From Oryzisolibacter sp. LB2S (GTDB lineage Bacteria; Pseudomonadota; Gammaproteobacteria; Burkholderiales; Burkholderiaceae_C), in NCBI RefSeq assembly GCF_040732315.1, contig NZ_CP160388.1, forward strand, positions 594,501-658,500: 64,000 nt of DNA. The letters run 5' to 3'. The notes under the pieces are model-generated. The model was not told where the DNA came from and ran no database searches. It saw only the letters and a list, made by a program, of their open reading frames with translations. Position numbers and translations under genes: made by a program. Below, piece by piece: positions 8,362-17,534 of the stretch (within the stretch, counting starts at the first letter, position 1; each line of letters opens with the position of its first letter).

Positions 8362-10482
8362 ATGAGCGAGCAAGCCAGCGCTTCCCCGGTCCAGACCCGC
8401 CTCGATGGCGAGGTGCTGGTGGTCCGCATCGACAACCCCCCCGTCAACGCGCTGGGTCAGGCCGTGCGCGCCGGCCTGCTGGCCGCCGTCGAGGAGCTCG
8501 AGCGGACCGCCCAGGCGCGCGCCATGCTCATCGTGGGCGCGGGCAAGGCCTTCATCGCCGGTGCCGACATCCGCGAGTTCGGCAAGCCGCCGCAGCCGCC
8601 CTCGCTGCCCGAGACCATCAACCGCATGGAGGCCTGCGACAAGCTGGTCGTCTGCGCCATCCACGGCCCGGCGCTGGGCGGCGGGCTGGAGGTGGCCATG
8701 GCCACGCATTACCGCCTGGCCCTTCCCGCTGCCAAGCTGGGCCTGCCCGAGGTCGCCCTGGGCCTGCTGCCCGGCGCCGGTGGCACGCAGCGCAGCCCGC
8801 GCCTGATGGGCGCGCTGCCCGCGGCCGAGCTCATGCTGTCGGGCAAACACCTCTCGGCCAAGGCCGCGCTGGCCGCAGGCCTGGTGGACCGGCTGGTGGA
8901 GGGCGACGACCCGCTGGCCGCGGGCCTGGCCTATGTGCGCGAGCTGCTCGCGGCCGGCACCGCGCCGCGGCGCACCAGCGCGCTGGCCGTGCCCGGCGAC
9001 AAGGCCCAGACGCTTGCCGCGCTCGACCAGCTGGCGCAGGACACGGCCAAGAAGACGCGCGGCCTGTTCTCGCCCGCCCGAATCATCGACTGCGTGCGCG
9101 TGGCCGTGCAGACGCCGTTTGCCGAAGGCGCGAAGCGCGAGCGCGAGCTCTTCGTCGAATGCCTGAACAGCCCACAGCGCGCCGGCCTGGTCCATGCGTT
9201 CTTCGCCGAGCGCGAGACCGCCAAGATCCCCGAGGCCAAGGCGGCTGCGCCTCGCCCGTTTGCGAAGCTGGCCATCATCGGCGGCGGCACCATGGGCGCG
9301 GGCATCACGGTGTCGGCGCTCGACGCCGGCCTGTCGGTGGTGATGATCGAGCGCGACGCGGAGTCGATTGCGCGCGGCCAGAAGAACGTCGAAAAGGTCT
9401 ATGACGGCCTGATCGCCAAGGGTCGCATGACCGCCGAGGCCAAGGCCGCCACCATGGCGCGCTACCAGCCCTCGACGCGCTATGAGGACATTGCCGACGT
9501 GGACCTGGTGATCGAGGCCGTGTTCGAGGACATCGCGGTCAAGCAGGCCGTGTTCCGGGAGCTCGACCGCGTGTGCAAGAGCGGCTGCGTGCTCGCGACC
9601 AACACCTCCTACCTCGACATCGACGCCATTGCCGCCGTGACGAAGCGCCCGCAGGACGTGATCGGCCTGCATTTCTTCAGCCCGGCCAACATCATGCGGC
9701 TGCTGGAGATCGTCGTGCCGGCCAAGGTGGCGCCCGACGTGGTGGTCACGGCGTTTGAACTCGCCAAGCGCATGAAGAAGGTGCCGGTGCGCGCCGGCGT
9801 GTGCGACGGCTTCATCGGCAACCGCATCCTGGCCGTGTACCGCGACGCGGCCAACGCGGTGCTCGAAGACGGCGCCAGCCCCTACGAGATCGACGCCGCG
9901 GTGCGCGAGTTCGGCTATCCCATGGGGCCGTTCCAGGTGTCGGATCTGGCCGGCGGCGACATCGGCTGGGCCACGCGCAAGCGCAAGGCCGCCACGCGCG
10001 ACCCCAGGGCGCGCTATGTGGAGATTGCCGACCGCATCGCCGAGCGCGGCTGGTTCGGCCAGAAGACCGGGCGCGGCTGGTACCTCTACCCCGAGGGCGC
10101 GCGCGTGGGCCAGCAAGACCCCGAGGTGCTGGCCATCGTGGACGCCGAGCGGCAAAAGAAAGGCATCACCCCACGCGCCTTCACGCACGAGGAGATCATG
10201 CGCCGCTACATGGCGGCCATGGTCAACGAGGGCGCCAAGGTGCTTGAGGAGGGCATTGCCCTGCGCCCGCTCGACATCGACGTGACCTTTCTGTTTGGCT
10301 ACGGCTTCCCGCGCCACCGCGGCGGCCCCATGCTGTGGGCCGACATGCAGGGCCTGCCCAAGGTCCTGGCCGACATCGAGGAATTTGCCAAGGAAGACGC
10401 GCAGTTCTGGCAGCCCGCGGCCCTGCTGAAAAAGCTCGTGGCCGAGGGCAAGAACTTTGCCAGCCTGAACCAGCGCGGCTGA
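8362..10482 (+). CDS. Bifunctional enoyl-CoA hydratase / 3-hydroxyacyl-CoA dehydrogenase (FadB/FadJ/PimF-like)
   Basis: 706-aa beta-oxidation enzyme. The N-terminal crotonase domain (residues ~1-190) keeps the oxyanion loop AFIAGADIREF and both catalytic glutamates in GGGLEVAM and GLPEVALGLLPGAGGT. The NAD-binding domain begins at ~305 with LAIIGGGTMGAGI, has the catalytic His in GLHFFSPAN, and is followed by the C-terminal 3HCDH domains. It hydrates trans-2-enoyl-CoA and oxidises 3-hydroxyacyl-CoA. ATG 8362 follows CAGGAGA. First gene of the catabolic set diverging from lysR. No thiolase partner is adjacent, unlike fadBA. Layout resembles pimF of pimelate degradation. Confidence 0.93.
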   Translation: MSEQASASPVQTRLDGEVLVVRIDNPPVNALGQAVRAGLLAAVEELERTAQARAMLIVGAGKAFIAGADIREFGKPPQPPSLPETINRMEACDKLVVCAIHGPALGGGLEVAMATHYRLALPAAKLGLPEVALGLLPGAGGTQRSPRLMGALPAAELMLSGKHLSAKAALAAGLVDRLVEGDDPLAAGLAYVRELLAAGTAPRRTSALAVPGDKAQTLAALDQLAQDTAKKTRGLFSPARIIDCVRVAVQTPFAEGAKRERELFVECLNSPQRAGLVHAFFAERETAKIPEAKAAAPRPFAKLAIIGGGTMGAGITVSALDAGLSVVMIERDAESIARGQKNVEKVYDGLIAKGRMTAEAKAATMARYQPSTRYEDIADVDLVIEAVFEDIAVKQAVFRELDRVCKSGCVLATNTSYLDIDAIAAVTKRPQDVIGLHFFSPANIMRLLEIVVPAKVAPDVVVTAFELAKRMKKVPVRAGVCDGFIGNRILAVYRDAANAVLEDGASPYEIDAAVREFGYPMGPFQVSDLAGGDIGWATRKRKAATRDPRARYVEIADRIAERGWFGQKTGRGWYLYPEGARVGQQDPEVLAIVDAERQKKGITPRAFTHEEIMRRYMAAMVNEGAKVLEEGIALRPLDIDVTFLFGYGFPRHRGGPMLWADMQGLPKVLADIEEFAKEDAQFWQPAALLKKLVAEGKNFASLNQRG

Positions 10483-10487
10483 CGTCA

Positions 10488-10583
10488 CTCACTCCCTCTC
10501 CCGCTGGCGGGAGAGGGCAGGGGTGAGGGTAGGGTGTATGGGTGCCTTGTGTGGATTTCCCCCTCACCCCGGTTCTCTCCCTC
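10488..10583. repeat. Palindromic repeat B copy
   Basis: Contains CTCCCTCTCCCGC, then its complement GCGGGAGAGGG and GGGGTGAGGG, and after a spacer CCCTCACCCC. The same modules occur at 13128-13232 and inside murF at 45241-45332. Begins 6 nt after the FadB-like stop. Confidence 0.75.
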
Positions 10584-10596
10584 AAGATGTATAGGG

Positions 10597-10650
10597 AAAA
10601 TGGCTTGAAACGCCCGCCCATCAAGCGCATTAAGCTATCAATTCAATAGA
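10597..10650 (-). repeat. Repeat A copy, intergenic
   Basis: Minus-strand reading contains GAATTGATAGCTTAATGCGC, CTTGATGGGCGGGCG and CAAGCCATTTTC, in repeat A order. With the adjacent repeat B it fills most of the 295-bp gap before the first acyl-CoA dehydrogenase gene. Confidence 0.6.
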
Positions 10651-10777
10651 GATCAGACCCCATGACGCTGGCACATGCCGGCATCGCACAGAACCTGAAC
10701 CCCGGTTTTCGCCCGGGGGAAGGCTTGCAGCAGACCGGCGTGACGAACGCATCAGGATTCATCAAAGGACCATCACC

Positions 10778-11974
10778 ATGGACTTGCAATTCACCCCCGA
10801 AGAACAGGCGTTCCGCTCCGAGGTGCGCGCGTTTTTGAAGGACCACCTGCCGCCGGCGCTCGCCGCCAAGGTCAGGGCCGGCCAGCGCCTGACGCGCGCG
10901 GACCAGGAGGGCTGGCATGCCATCCTGAACAAGAAGGGCTGGCTGGCCTACCACTGGCCCAAGGAGCATGGCGGCGCGGGCTGGACGCCGATACAGAAGT
11001 TCATCTTCGACGACGAATGCGCGCTCGCCGGCGGCCCGCGCCTGGTGCCGTTTGGCCTGTCCATGCTGGGCCCGGTGCTCATCAAGTACGGCAACGAGGC
11101 GCAGAAGAAGCACTGGCTGCCGCGCATCCTCAATGGCGATGACTGGTGGTGCCAGGGCTATTCCGAGCCCGGCGCGGGCTCGGACCTGGCCAGCCTCAAG
11201 ACCAGCGCCGTGCGCCAGGGCGATCACTACATCGTCAACGGCCAGAAGACCTGGACCACCCAGGGCCAGCACGCCAACATGATGTTCTGCCTGGTGCGCA
11301 CGGACAGGGCGGCCAAGGCGCAGTCGGGCATCAGCTTTGTGCTCATCGACATGAAGCAGCCGGGCGTGGAGGTGCGGCCCATACGTACGCTCGACGGCGA
11401 CGCCGAGGTCAACGAGGTCTTCCTCACCGACGTGAAGGTGCCGCTCGAGAACCTGGTCGGCGAGGAGAACAAGGGCTGGACCTACGCCAAATACCTGCTG
11501 ACCTACGAGCGCACGGGCATCGCGGGCGTGGGCTTCTCCATGGCCGCGCTGGAGAAGCTCAAGCTCATCGCCAGCCGCGTTCAGAAGAACGGCAAGCCCC
11601 TGGCGCAGGACCCCCAGTTCGCCACGCGCATGGCCCAGGTCGAGATCGACCTGAACAACATGGCCATGACCAATCTGCGCGTGCTCGCCGCCGTGCAGGG
11701 CGGCGGCGTGCCCGGGGCCGAGAGCTCGATGCTCAAGATCCGCGGCACCGTCATCCGCCAGGAGCTCCTGTCGCTGATCCGCCGCGCCATGGGGCCGTAC
11801 GCGCTGCCGTATATCGAGGAGGCGCAGTTCGCCGAGTACGCAGAACCGCCCGTCGGCCCCAAGGAGGCCGCCACGGCCGCGGCCGCCTACTTCAACTACC
11901 GCAAGCTGTCGATCTTCGGCGGCTCCAACGAGATCCAGCGCAACATCATCAGCAAGATGATCCTGGGGCTTTGA
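10778..11974 (+). CDS. Acyl-CoA dehydrogenase (PimC-like large subunit candidate)
   Basis: 398-aa FAD enzyme catalysing alpha,beta-dehydrogenation of an acyl-CoA and passing electrons to ETF. Shows the N-terminal helical domain (FTPEEQAFRSEVRAFLKDHL), the flavin-contact motif GYSEPGAGSDLASLKT, QKTWTTQGQHA in the beta domain, and the C-terminal FGGSNEIQRNII. The usual C-terminal YEGT glutamate is replaced by FGGS; Glu244 in LTYERTG sits where isovaleryl-CoA dehydrogenase keeps its base, so that is my candidate. It is followed by a second, shorter dehydrogenase 21 nt on, as in pimCD. Substrate chain unknown. AAAGGACC precedes the ATG. Confidence 0.92.
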   Translation: MDLQFTPEEQAFRSEVRAFLKDHLPPALAAKVRAGQRLTRADQEGWHAILNKKGWLAYHWPKEHGGAGWTPIQKFIFDDECALAGGPRLVPFGLSMLGPVLIKYGNEAQKKHWLPRILNGDDWWCQGYSEPGAGSDLASLKTSAVRQGDHYIVNGQKTWTTQGQHANMMFCLVRTDRAAKAQSGISFVLIDMKQPGVEVRPIRTLDGDAEVNEVFLTDVKVPLENLVGEENKGWTYAKYLLTYERTGIAGVGFSMAALEKLKLIASRVQKNGKPLAQDPQFATRMAQVEIDLNNMAMTNLRVLAAVQGGGVPGAESSMLKIRGTVIRQELLSLIRRAMGPYALPYIEEAQFAEYAEPPVGPKEAATAAAAYFNYRKLSIFGGSNEIQRNIISKMILGL

Positions 11975-11995
11975 CCCGGGTGGAAGGAGACATCC

Positions 11996-13126
11996 ATGAA
12001 CTTTGAACTCGATGCAGACCGCCGCATGCTGGCGGACGCCCTGGGCCGCTACCTGAGCGAGCAATACAGCGCCGAATACCGCAACCAGACGGCCTACGGC
12101 AGCACCGGCCACAGCGCAGAGACCTACGCCAAGCTCGCCGAGATCGGCGCCATAGGCGCGCTGTTTCCCGAGGCCGTCGGCGGCTTCGGCGGCGAGGGCG
12201 TGGATATCGGCGTGGTCTTCGAGACCCTGGGCCACCACCTCGTGGCCGAGCCCCTGCTGGGCGCGCTGCTTGTGGGCCGCGCCATCACCGAGGCCGGCAG
12301 CGCGGCGCAGCGCGAGCGGCTCGAGGGCATCGTCGCCGGCGAGACGCTGTGTGCGCTGGCCCATGACGAGCCGGACAACCACTACGAACTGAACCGCGTC
12401 GCCACCACGGCCAGCAAGAGCGGCGACGGCTGGGTGTTGAACGGCGCCAAGGCCGTGGTGCTGTTTGGCGATCAGGCGCAGCTGCTGCTGGTGAGCGCGC
12501 GCACCGCGGGTGCCGTGGGCGACGAGGCCGGCATCTCGCTGTTCCTCGTGCCCGGCGATGCGGCCGGCATCACGGCGCGCGGCTATGGCCGTATCGACGG
12601 CGGCCATGCGGCCGAGCTCGTGCTGACCGATGTGCGGGTGGGCGCCGATGCGCTGCTGGGCATGGAGGGCGCGGGCCACGCGCTGCTCGAGCGCATCGTG
12701 GGCTTTGGCCTGCTCGCGCTGTCGGCCGAGAGCCTGGGCGCGATGGAGCGGGCCAAGGGCGACACCCTCGAATACCTGCGCACGCGCAAGCAGTTCGGCG
12801 TGCCCATAGGCAGCTTTCAGGCGCTGCAGCACCGCATGGCCGACATGCTGCTCGAGGTCGAGCAGGCGCGCTCGGCCGTCATCAACGCCGCCGCGGCCAT
12901 CGACGACGATGACCGCGTGGCGCGCGAGAAGGCGCTGTCCGCCGCCAAGTACAGCGTCGGCAAGATCGGCACGCTGATCGCCGAGGAAGCCATCCAGATG
13001 CACGGCGGCATAGGCGTCACCTGGGAGCTGCCGCTGGCCCACTACGCCAAGCGCCTGGTGATGATCGACCACCAGCTTGGCGACATGGACCACCACCTGG
13101 CGCGCTGGATGGCGCTGGGTGCCTGA
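11996..13126 (+). CDS. Acyl-CoA dehydrogenase (PimD-like small subunit candidate)
   Basis: 376-aa acyl-CoA dehydrogenase fold protein with good Shine-Dalgarno GGAAGGAGA. C-terminal motifs RKQFGVPIGSFQALQHRMAD and AIQMHGGIGVTWE are of the type found in PimD and caiA-like dehydrogenases. The N-terminal half is diverged from its upstream partner, lacking the strong GAGSDL flavin motif, and I see no clear catalytic Glu. Adjacent placement suggests a heteromeric enzyme in which this is the less active subunit. That is inference; independent activity is possible. Confidence 0.88.
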   Translation: MNFELDADRRMLADALGRYLSEQYSAEYRNQTAYGSTGHSAETYAKLAEIGAIGALFPEAVGGFGGEGVDIGVVFETLGHHLVAEPLLGALLVGRAITEAGSAAQRERLEGIVAGETLCALAHDEPDNHYELNRVATTASKSGDGWVLNGAKAVVLFGDQAQLLLVSARTAGAVGDEAGISLFLVPGDAAGITARGYGRIDGGHAAELVLTDVRVGADALLGMEGAGHALLERIVGFGLLALSAESLGAMERAKGDTLEYLRTRKQFGVPIGSFQALQHRMADMLLEVEQARSAVINAAAAIDDDDRVAREKALSAAKYSVGKIGTLIAEEAIQMHGGIGVTWELPLAHYAKRLVMIDHQLGDMDHHLARWMALGA

Positions 13127-13127
13127 C

Positions 13128-13232
13128 CCACTCCCTCCCCCCTTGGGGGAGAGGGCAGGGGTGAGGGGGTGTTCAGGCGCTGCGTTGGCGCAGACCCTCA
13201 CCCCCACCCTCTCCCGCCAGCGGGAGAGGGAG
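13128..13232. repeat. Palindromic repeat B copy
   Basis: CCACTCCCTCCCCCCTTGG and GGGGGAGAGGGCAGGGGTGAG at the left, a spacer, then CCCTCACCCCCACCCTCTCC and GCCAGCGGGAGAGGG at the right. Starts 1 nt after the acyl-CoA dehydrogenase stop, so it could fold at the 3' end of that cistron. Confidence 0.8.
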
Positions 13233-13241
13233 CAAGACAGA

Positions 13242-13292
13242 AAACAGCCACCAGCCCTTATGCAGCAAGCGCGAGCAGCTATCAAAACAATG
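13242..13292 (-). repeat. Repeat A copy, intergenic
   Basis: Minus-strand reading shows TTTTGATAGCTGCTCGCGC, TTGCTGCATAAGGGCTGG and TGGCTGTTTTCT, one of the best preserved copies in the window. Confidence 0.7.
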
Positions 13293-13317
13293 GCTCACAT
13301 TGCGATACCTGTGGACC

Positions 13318-13347
13318 CCGCCATCCCCGCGTTCGCGGGAATGGCGG
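13318..13347. repeat. Short inverted repeat (half repeat C)
   Basis: Arms CCGCCATCCCCGCG and CGCGGGAATGGCGG pair at 13 of 14 positions across a 2-nt loop. It resembles one half of the CGTCATCCCCGC elements. The remaining 78 nt to the next gene hold only its ribosome-binding site. Confidence 0.6.
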
Positions 13348-13425
13348 CGGGTCTTGCAGACGTCGCGTGAAATCTCGACAGGCATCGCGACTTGAACCAC
13401 AACGAAACCATCCAAGGAGACACCC

Positions 13426-14223
13426 ATGCCCGACAACGCCCTGATGTCCCGCCGCGAAGGCGCGGTGCTGGTGCTGTCCAACAACAACCCGGCCGCGCGT
13501 AACGCGCTCACGCCGGGCTTCTACACGGGCCTGACCGAGGCGCTGCGCGCGGCCGCGGGCGATGCCGGCGTGGGCGCCATCGTGGTCACGGGCGAGGGCG
13601 GGCATTTCTGCGCGGGTGGCGACCTGCGCCAGCTCATCCACCGGCGCGAGCTGCCCATTGGCGAGCGGCGCCAGCGCCTGGAGCTGCTGCACAACCTGGT
13701 GCGCGCGCTGCGCGACTGCCCCAAGCCCGTCATCATGGCCGTGGAGGGTGCGGCCGCGGGTGCCGGCCTGTCGCTGGCGCTGGCCGGCGACATGCTGGTG
13801 GCGGCGAAAAACGCCCAGTTCTCCGTGGCCTATGTCAAGGTCGGGCTCACGCCCGATGGCGGTGCGACGGCGCTGCTGGCCGAGTTTGTCTCGCGCCAGG
13901 TATTGACCGAGCTGTGCCTGACGGGCGAACGCGTGAGCGGCGAGCGCATGCATGCGCTTGGCGTGGTCAACCGTCTGACCGAACCCGGCCAGGCCCTCGC
14001 GACGGCCATCGCGCTCGCGCAGCAGATTGCCACCGGCCCCGATCTGGCCATGGCGCGCATCAAGCACCTGTGCCGCATGGCGCCGCGCAACACGCTCGAG
14101 CAGCAGCTCGAGCTCGAGGCCTTGTACATGCCGCTGTCGCAGGAGACGGCCGAGTCGCTCGAGGGCATCGGCGCCTTTCTGGAAAAGCGCGCGCCCGACT
14201 TCGCCCGGCTGCGCAAGGCCTGA
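13426..14223 (+). CDS. Enoyl-CoA hydratase/isomerase (PaaG/PimE-like)
   Basis: 265-aa crotonase-family enzyme. The CoA-binding oxyanion loop GGHFCAGGDLRQL and the second loop VEGAAAGAGLSLALAGD are clear. The first catalytic Glu of true hydratases is absent (GAGLSLAL) and the second position is an Asp in VGLTPDGGAT, the pattern of delta-isomerases such as PaaG. It may therefore move a double bond or process a branched intermediate rather than duplicate the hydratase of the upstream fusion. CAAGGAGACACCC precedes the ATG. Within the catabolic cluster, next to a CoA-transferase. Confidence 0.88.
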   Translation: MPDNALMSRREGAVLVLSNNNPAARNALTPGFYTGLTEALRAAAGDAGVGAIVVTGEGGHFCAGGDLRQLIHRRELPIGERRQRLELLHNLVRALRDCPKPVIMAVEGAAAGAGLSLALAGDMLVAAKNAQFSVAYVKVGLTPDGGATALLAEFVSRQVLTELCLTGERVSGERMHALGVVNRLTEPGQALATAIALAQQIATGPDLAMARIKHLCRMAPRNTLEQQLELEALYMPLSQETAESLEGIGAFLEKRAPDFARLRKA

Positions 14224-14248
14224 ATCAACGACCACGAGGAGACATCTC

Positions 14249-15475
14249 ATGAGCCAAACACCTACCCAGGATCTGCCGCTGGCCGGCGTGCGCGTGCTCG
14301 ACCTCTCGCGCGTGTTCGCGGGCCCCATGTGCGCCATGGTGCTGGCCGACTTCGGCGCCGAGGTCATCAAGGTCGAACACCCCGGCCGCGGCGACGACAC
14401 GCGCGACTGGGGCCTGCGCATCGGCAAGACCGAGACCACCTACTACAACAGCATGAACCGCAACAAGCGGTCCATCACCATAGACCTGCAAAGCGCCGAG
14501 GGTCTGAAGATCATCCACGACCTCGTGCCCCAGTGCGACGTGGTCATCCACAACTTCAAGACCGGCGGCGCCGAGAAGCTGGGCCTGGGCTACGAGCAGC
14601 TCAAGGCCCTCAAGGGCGACCTGATCTACTGCGCCGTCGCCGGCTATGACGTGACCGGCCCCGAGGCCAGCCGGCCCGGTTATGACCTCGTCATCCAGGC
14701 CGAGGCCGGCCTCATGGCGCTCAACGGCGAGGCCGGCACGCCGCCGCTCAAGTTCGGCGTGGCCGTGGTAGACCTGATGACCGGCATGTATGCGGCACAG
14801 GCCATCCTGGCGGCCATGTTCAGCCGCGAGCGCACGGGCGCGGGCCGGCTCATAGAGATGGCGCTGTACGACTGCGGCCTCATGGTCACGGGCTACTACG
14901 GGCTCGATGCGCTGAAACTGGGCCACGACCCCGAGCGCTACGGCAACGCCCATCCGTCCATCGTGCCCTACGGCATGTATGAGGCGGCGGACGGGCCGCT
15001 CATCATCGCCGTGGGCAACAACGCCCAGTTCGACAAGTTCTGCCGGCAGGTGATCATGCGCCCGGACATCGTCGAGGACCCGCGCTTTGCCACCAATGTG
15101 GAGCGCGCCCGGCACCGCCTGGAGCTCGGCCCCATGCTCAAGGAAATTCTCCACACCTTCCCGCGCGACCTGCTGCTCGAACGCCTCACCGCCGCCGGCA
15201 TTCCGTGCGGGCGCGTCGCCGGCCTGCACGAGGCCCTGACCAGCGAGCGCACGCGCCGCGGCGCCCTGGTGCAGGACATGCCGCACCCCGTGGTCGGCAG
15301 CACCCCCGTGTTCGCGCCGCCCTACCGCCTGGACGGCCGGCGCCTGCCGATTCGCAGCGCCCCGCCCACGCTGGGCGAGGGCACGCGCGACGTGCTCACG
15401 CGCCTGCTGGCACTGAGTGACGGCGAGCTGCAGCGGCTGCAGACGCAGGGCGTGCTGACGCTGCCGGATCTGTGA
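14249..15475 (+). CDS. CaiB/BaiF family CoA-transferase (family III)
   Basis: 408-aa family III CoA-transferase. Typical segments are LAGVRVLDLSRVFAGPMCA at the N-terminus, GAEVIKVEHPGRGDDTRDWG, NRNKRSITIDL, and VVDLMTGMYAAQA carrying the catalytic Asp that forms the mixed anhydride. Such enzymes move CoA between two acids, so this is the likely activating step for the cluster in place of an acyl-CoA ligase. ATG 14249 follows GAGGAGACATCTC, 25 nt after the preceding stop. Donor and acceptor acids are unknown. Confidence 0.92.
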   Translation: MSQTPTQDLPLAGVRVLDLSRVFAGPMCAMVLADFGAEVIKVEHPGRGDDTRDWGLRIGKTETTYYNSMNRNKRSITIDLQSAEGLKIIHDLVPQCDVVIHNFKTGGAEKLGLGYEQLKALKGDLIYCAVAGYDVTGPEASRPGYDLVIQAEAGLMALNGEAGTPPLKFGVAVVDLMTGMYAAQAILAAMFSRERTGAGRLIEMALYDCGLMVTGYYGLDALKLGHDPERYGNAHPSIVPYGMYEAADGPLIIAVGNNAQFDKFCRQVIMRPDIVEDPRFATNVERARHRLELGPMLKEILHTFPRDLLLERLTAAGIPCGRVAGLHEALTSERTRRGALVQDMPHPVVGSTPVFAPPYRLDGRRLPIRSAPPTLGEGTRDVLTRLLALSDGELQRLQTQGVLTLPDL

Positions 15476-15533
15476 TGCTATTGAAACAAGAGCTTTTCGC
15501 GCTTGCTGCACAAGCGCTGTGGCCATTTTTAAA
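15474..15533 (+). repeat. Repeat A copy, intergenic
   Basis: Contains GCTATTGAAACAAGAGC, TTTTCGCGCTTGCTG, CACAAGCGCTG and GGCCATTTTTAAAGG. It begins at the CoA-transferase stop and runs into the Shine-Dalgarno of the Bug gene, so it forms that whole intergenic space. Confidence 0.75.
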
Positions 15534-15542
15534 GGAGACGAC

Positions 15543-16538
15543 ATGAAACATTCCGCCATCACCCGACGCAGCGCGCTGGCGCTGGCCGCAGCCCCCCTCA
15601 TGGCCAGCCTGGCCGGCGGCGCCCTCGCGCAGGGCGCCTGGCCCGACAGAATGATCAAGCTGGTCGTGCCCTTCCCCGCGGGCGGGCCCACGGACACGGC
15701 CTCGCGCATCGTGGGCCAGAAGCTGGCCGACCGCCTCAAGCAGCCCGTGGTGGTGGACAACCGCCCCGGTGCCTCGGGGTCGATTGCCGCGGTGCAGGTC
15801 ATCAAGAGCCCGGCCGACGGCTACACGCTGATGATGCTGGCCACGCCCACGCTGCTGGCGCCGCATCTGTACCGGAAGGCCGGCTACGACACGGTCAAGG
15901 ACTTCACGCCCGTGGCCACGGTGTATGACCTGCCCATCGTCATCGTCGTCAACCCCCAGCTGCTGCCCCAGGTGACCGACCTCAAGGGCCTGATCGCCCA
16001 CGCCAAGGCGCAAAAGACACCGCTCAACTACACCAGCTCGGGCGCGGGCAGCTTCGGTCACCTGAGCATGGAGCTGCTCAAGCAGATGGGCGGCTTCGAC
16101 ATGCAGCATGTGCCCTACAAGGGCGGCGTGCCGGCCATCACCGACACCATAGGCGGCCAGGTGCCCATCATGTATGCCGACCTGGTCGCCGCGCTGCCCC
16201 ACATCAAGGCCGGCAAGCTGCGCGCCATCGCCGTGGGCTCGCCCCAGCGCGTGGTCATGCTGCCCGACGTGCCGACGATTGCCGAGCAGGGCGTCAAGGG
16301 CTACGACGCCGTGTCCTGGGGTGGCCTGCTTGCGCCGCCGGGCACGCCCAAGGCCGTGGCGGACCGCATCGCCACCGAGGTCAAGGCCATCCTGGCCGAC
16401 AAGGAGGTGCAGGACAGGCTGCTCGGCGTGGGCGCCATCGCGCATTTCCAGGATCCGGCCCAGATGGGCCAGCGCATCCAGACCGACTACGCGCGCTGGG
16501 GCCAGATCATCCGCGACAAGGGCATTGCACCGGAGTGA
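15543..16538 (+). CDS. Bug-family tripartite tricarboxylate receptor (orphan) 1
   Basis: 331-aa periplasmic solute-binding protein of the Bug/TctC family. An N-terminal twin-arginine-like signal (TRRSALALAAAPLMASLAGG) ends near ALA-Q. Family hallmarks: KLVVPFPAGGPTDTASR, VVVDNRPGASGSIAA, and the DGYTLMM segment. These receptors bind carboxylates for TctAB-type transporters, yet no TctA/TctB gene is present here, so it may share a distant transporter or act as a sensor. AAAGGAGACGAC lies upstream. Its placement after the CoA-transferase suggests the ligand is the acid being degraded. Confidence 0.93.
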   Translation: MKHSAITRRSALALAAAPLMASLAGGALAQGAWPDRMIKLVVPFPAGGPTDTASRIVGQKLADRLKQPVVVDNRPGASGSIAAVQVIKSPADGYTLMMLATPTLLAPHLYRKAGYDTVKDFTPVATVYDLPIVIVVNPQLLPQVTDLKGLIAHAKAQKTPLNYTSSGAGSFGHLSMELLKQMGGFDMQHVPYKGGVPAITDTIGGQVPIMYADLVAALPHIKAGKLRAIAVGSPQRVVMLPDVPTIAEQGVKGYDAVSWGGLLAPPGTPKAVADRIATEVKAILADKEVQDRLLGVGAIAHFQDPAQMGQRIQTDYARWGQIIRDKGIAPE

Positions 16539-16545
16539 ACAAGGC

Positions 16546-17520
16546 ATGAAGACTCGCATCACAGAACTCTTTGGCATAGAGCACCCCATCATCCAGGGCG
16601 GCATGCACCACGTGGGCTATGCCGAGCTCGCGGCGGCCGTCTCCAACGCCGGGGGGCTGGGCGTCATCACGGGCCTGACGCAGAAGACGCCCGAGCTGCT
16701 GGCGTGCGAGATCGCGCGCTGCCGCGAGATGACGGACAAGCCCTTCGGCGTGAACCTGACCTTTCTGCCCGCGGTCAACCCGCCCGACTATCCCGGCTAT
16801 GTGCGGGCCATCGTCGAGGGCGGCGTGAAGATCGTCGAGACGGCCGGCAACAACCCGCAGAAATGGCTTCCCGCGCTGAAGGACGCCGGCATCAAGGTCA
16901 TCCACAAATGCACCTCGGTGCGCCATGCGCTCAAGGCCGAATCAATTGGCTGCGACGCCATCAGCGTGGACGGCTTCGAGTGCGGCGGCCACCCGGGCGA
17001 GGACGACATCCCCAACTTCATCCTGCTGCCGCGCGCGGCCGAGGAGCTCAAGATCCCTTTCGTCGCCTCGGGCGGCATGGCCGACGGGCGCTCGCTCGTG
17101 GCTGCGCTGGCGCTGGGCGCCGAGGGCATGAACATGGGCACGCGCTTCATCGCGACGAAAGAGGCGCCCGTGCACGACAACGTCAAGCAAACCATCGTCG
17201 CGGCGAGCGAGCTTGACACGCGCCTGATCCTGCGCCCCATGCGCAACACCGAGCGCGTGCTGGTCAACGCCGCCACCGAGCGCGTGCTCGAGAAGGAAAA
17301 GCGCCTGGGCAGCAGCATCCAGTTTGGCGACATCGCGCCCGAGCTCGCCGGGGTCTATCCGCGCATCATGCAGGGTGGCGACATGGACGCCGGCGTCTGG
17401 TCCTGCGGCATGGTCGCGGGCCTGATCCGCGACGTGCCCAGCGTCAAGGAGCTGATCGACCGCATCATGGCCGAGGCCGAGTCGATCATCGCCCAGCGCC
17501 TGGCCGGCATGCTGCGATGA
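16546..17520 (+). CDS. Nitronate monooxygenase-like flavoprotein
   Basis: 324-aa TIM-barrel FMN enzyme of the nitronate monooxygenase/2-nitropropane dioxygenase family (COG2070). Visible motifs: IIQGGMHHVGYAELAAAVSN, GGLGVITG, the phosphate-binding VASGGMADGRSLVAALALGA, and GFECGGHPGE carrying the probable catalytic His. Members in acyl-CoA clusters often act as enoyl reductases or unknown oxidases, so nitronate activity is not established. ATG 16546 lies 7 nt after the Bug stop, with an AAGG immediately upstream; clearly the same operon. Confidence 0.87.
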   Translation: MKTRITELFGIEHPIIQGGMHHVGYAELAAAVSNAGGLGVITGLTQKTPELLACEIARCREMTDKPFGVNLTFLPAVNPPDYPGYVRAIVEGGVKIVETAGNNPQKWLPALKDAGIKVIHKCTSVRHALKAESIGCDAISVDGFECGGHPGEDDIPNFILLPRAAEELKIPFVASGGMADGRSLVAALALGAEGMNMGTRFIATKEAPVHDNVKQTIVAASELDTRLILRPMRNTERVLVNAATERVLEKEKRLGSSIQFGDIAPELAGVYPRIMQGGDMDAGVWSCGMVAGLIRDVPSVKELIDRIMAEAESIIAQRLAGMLR

Positions 17521-17534
17521 CAGCGCTTCGCACA

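Noticed and set aside
8263..10488. 741-codon antisense frame opposite the FadB-like gene
   Set aside because: Mirror of a strongly biased coding frame; the sense protein has full beta-oxidation motifs and the antisense product has none.
10643..13285. 880-codon antisense frame opposite the acyl-CoA dehydrogenases
   Set aside because: Same reason: shadow frame from high third-position GC, with no recognisable domain and no ribosome-binding site.
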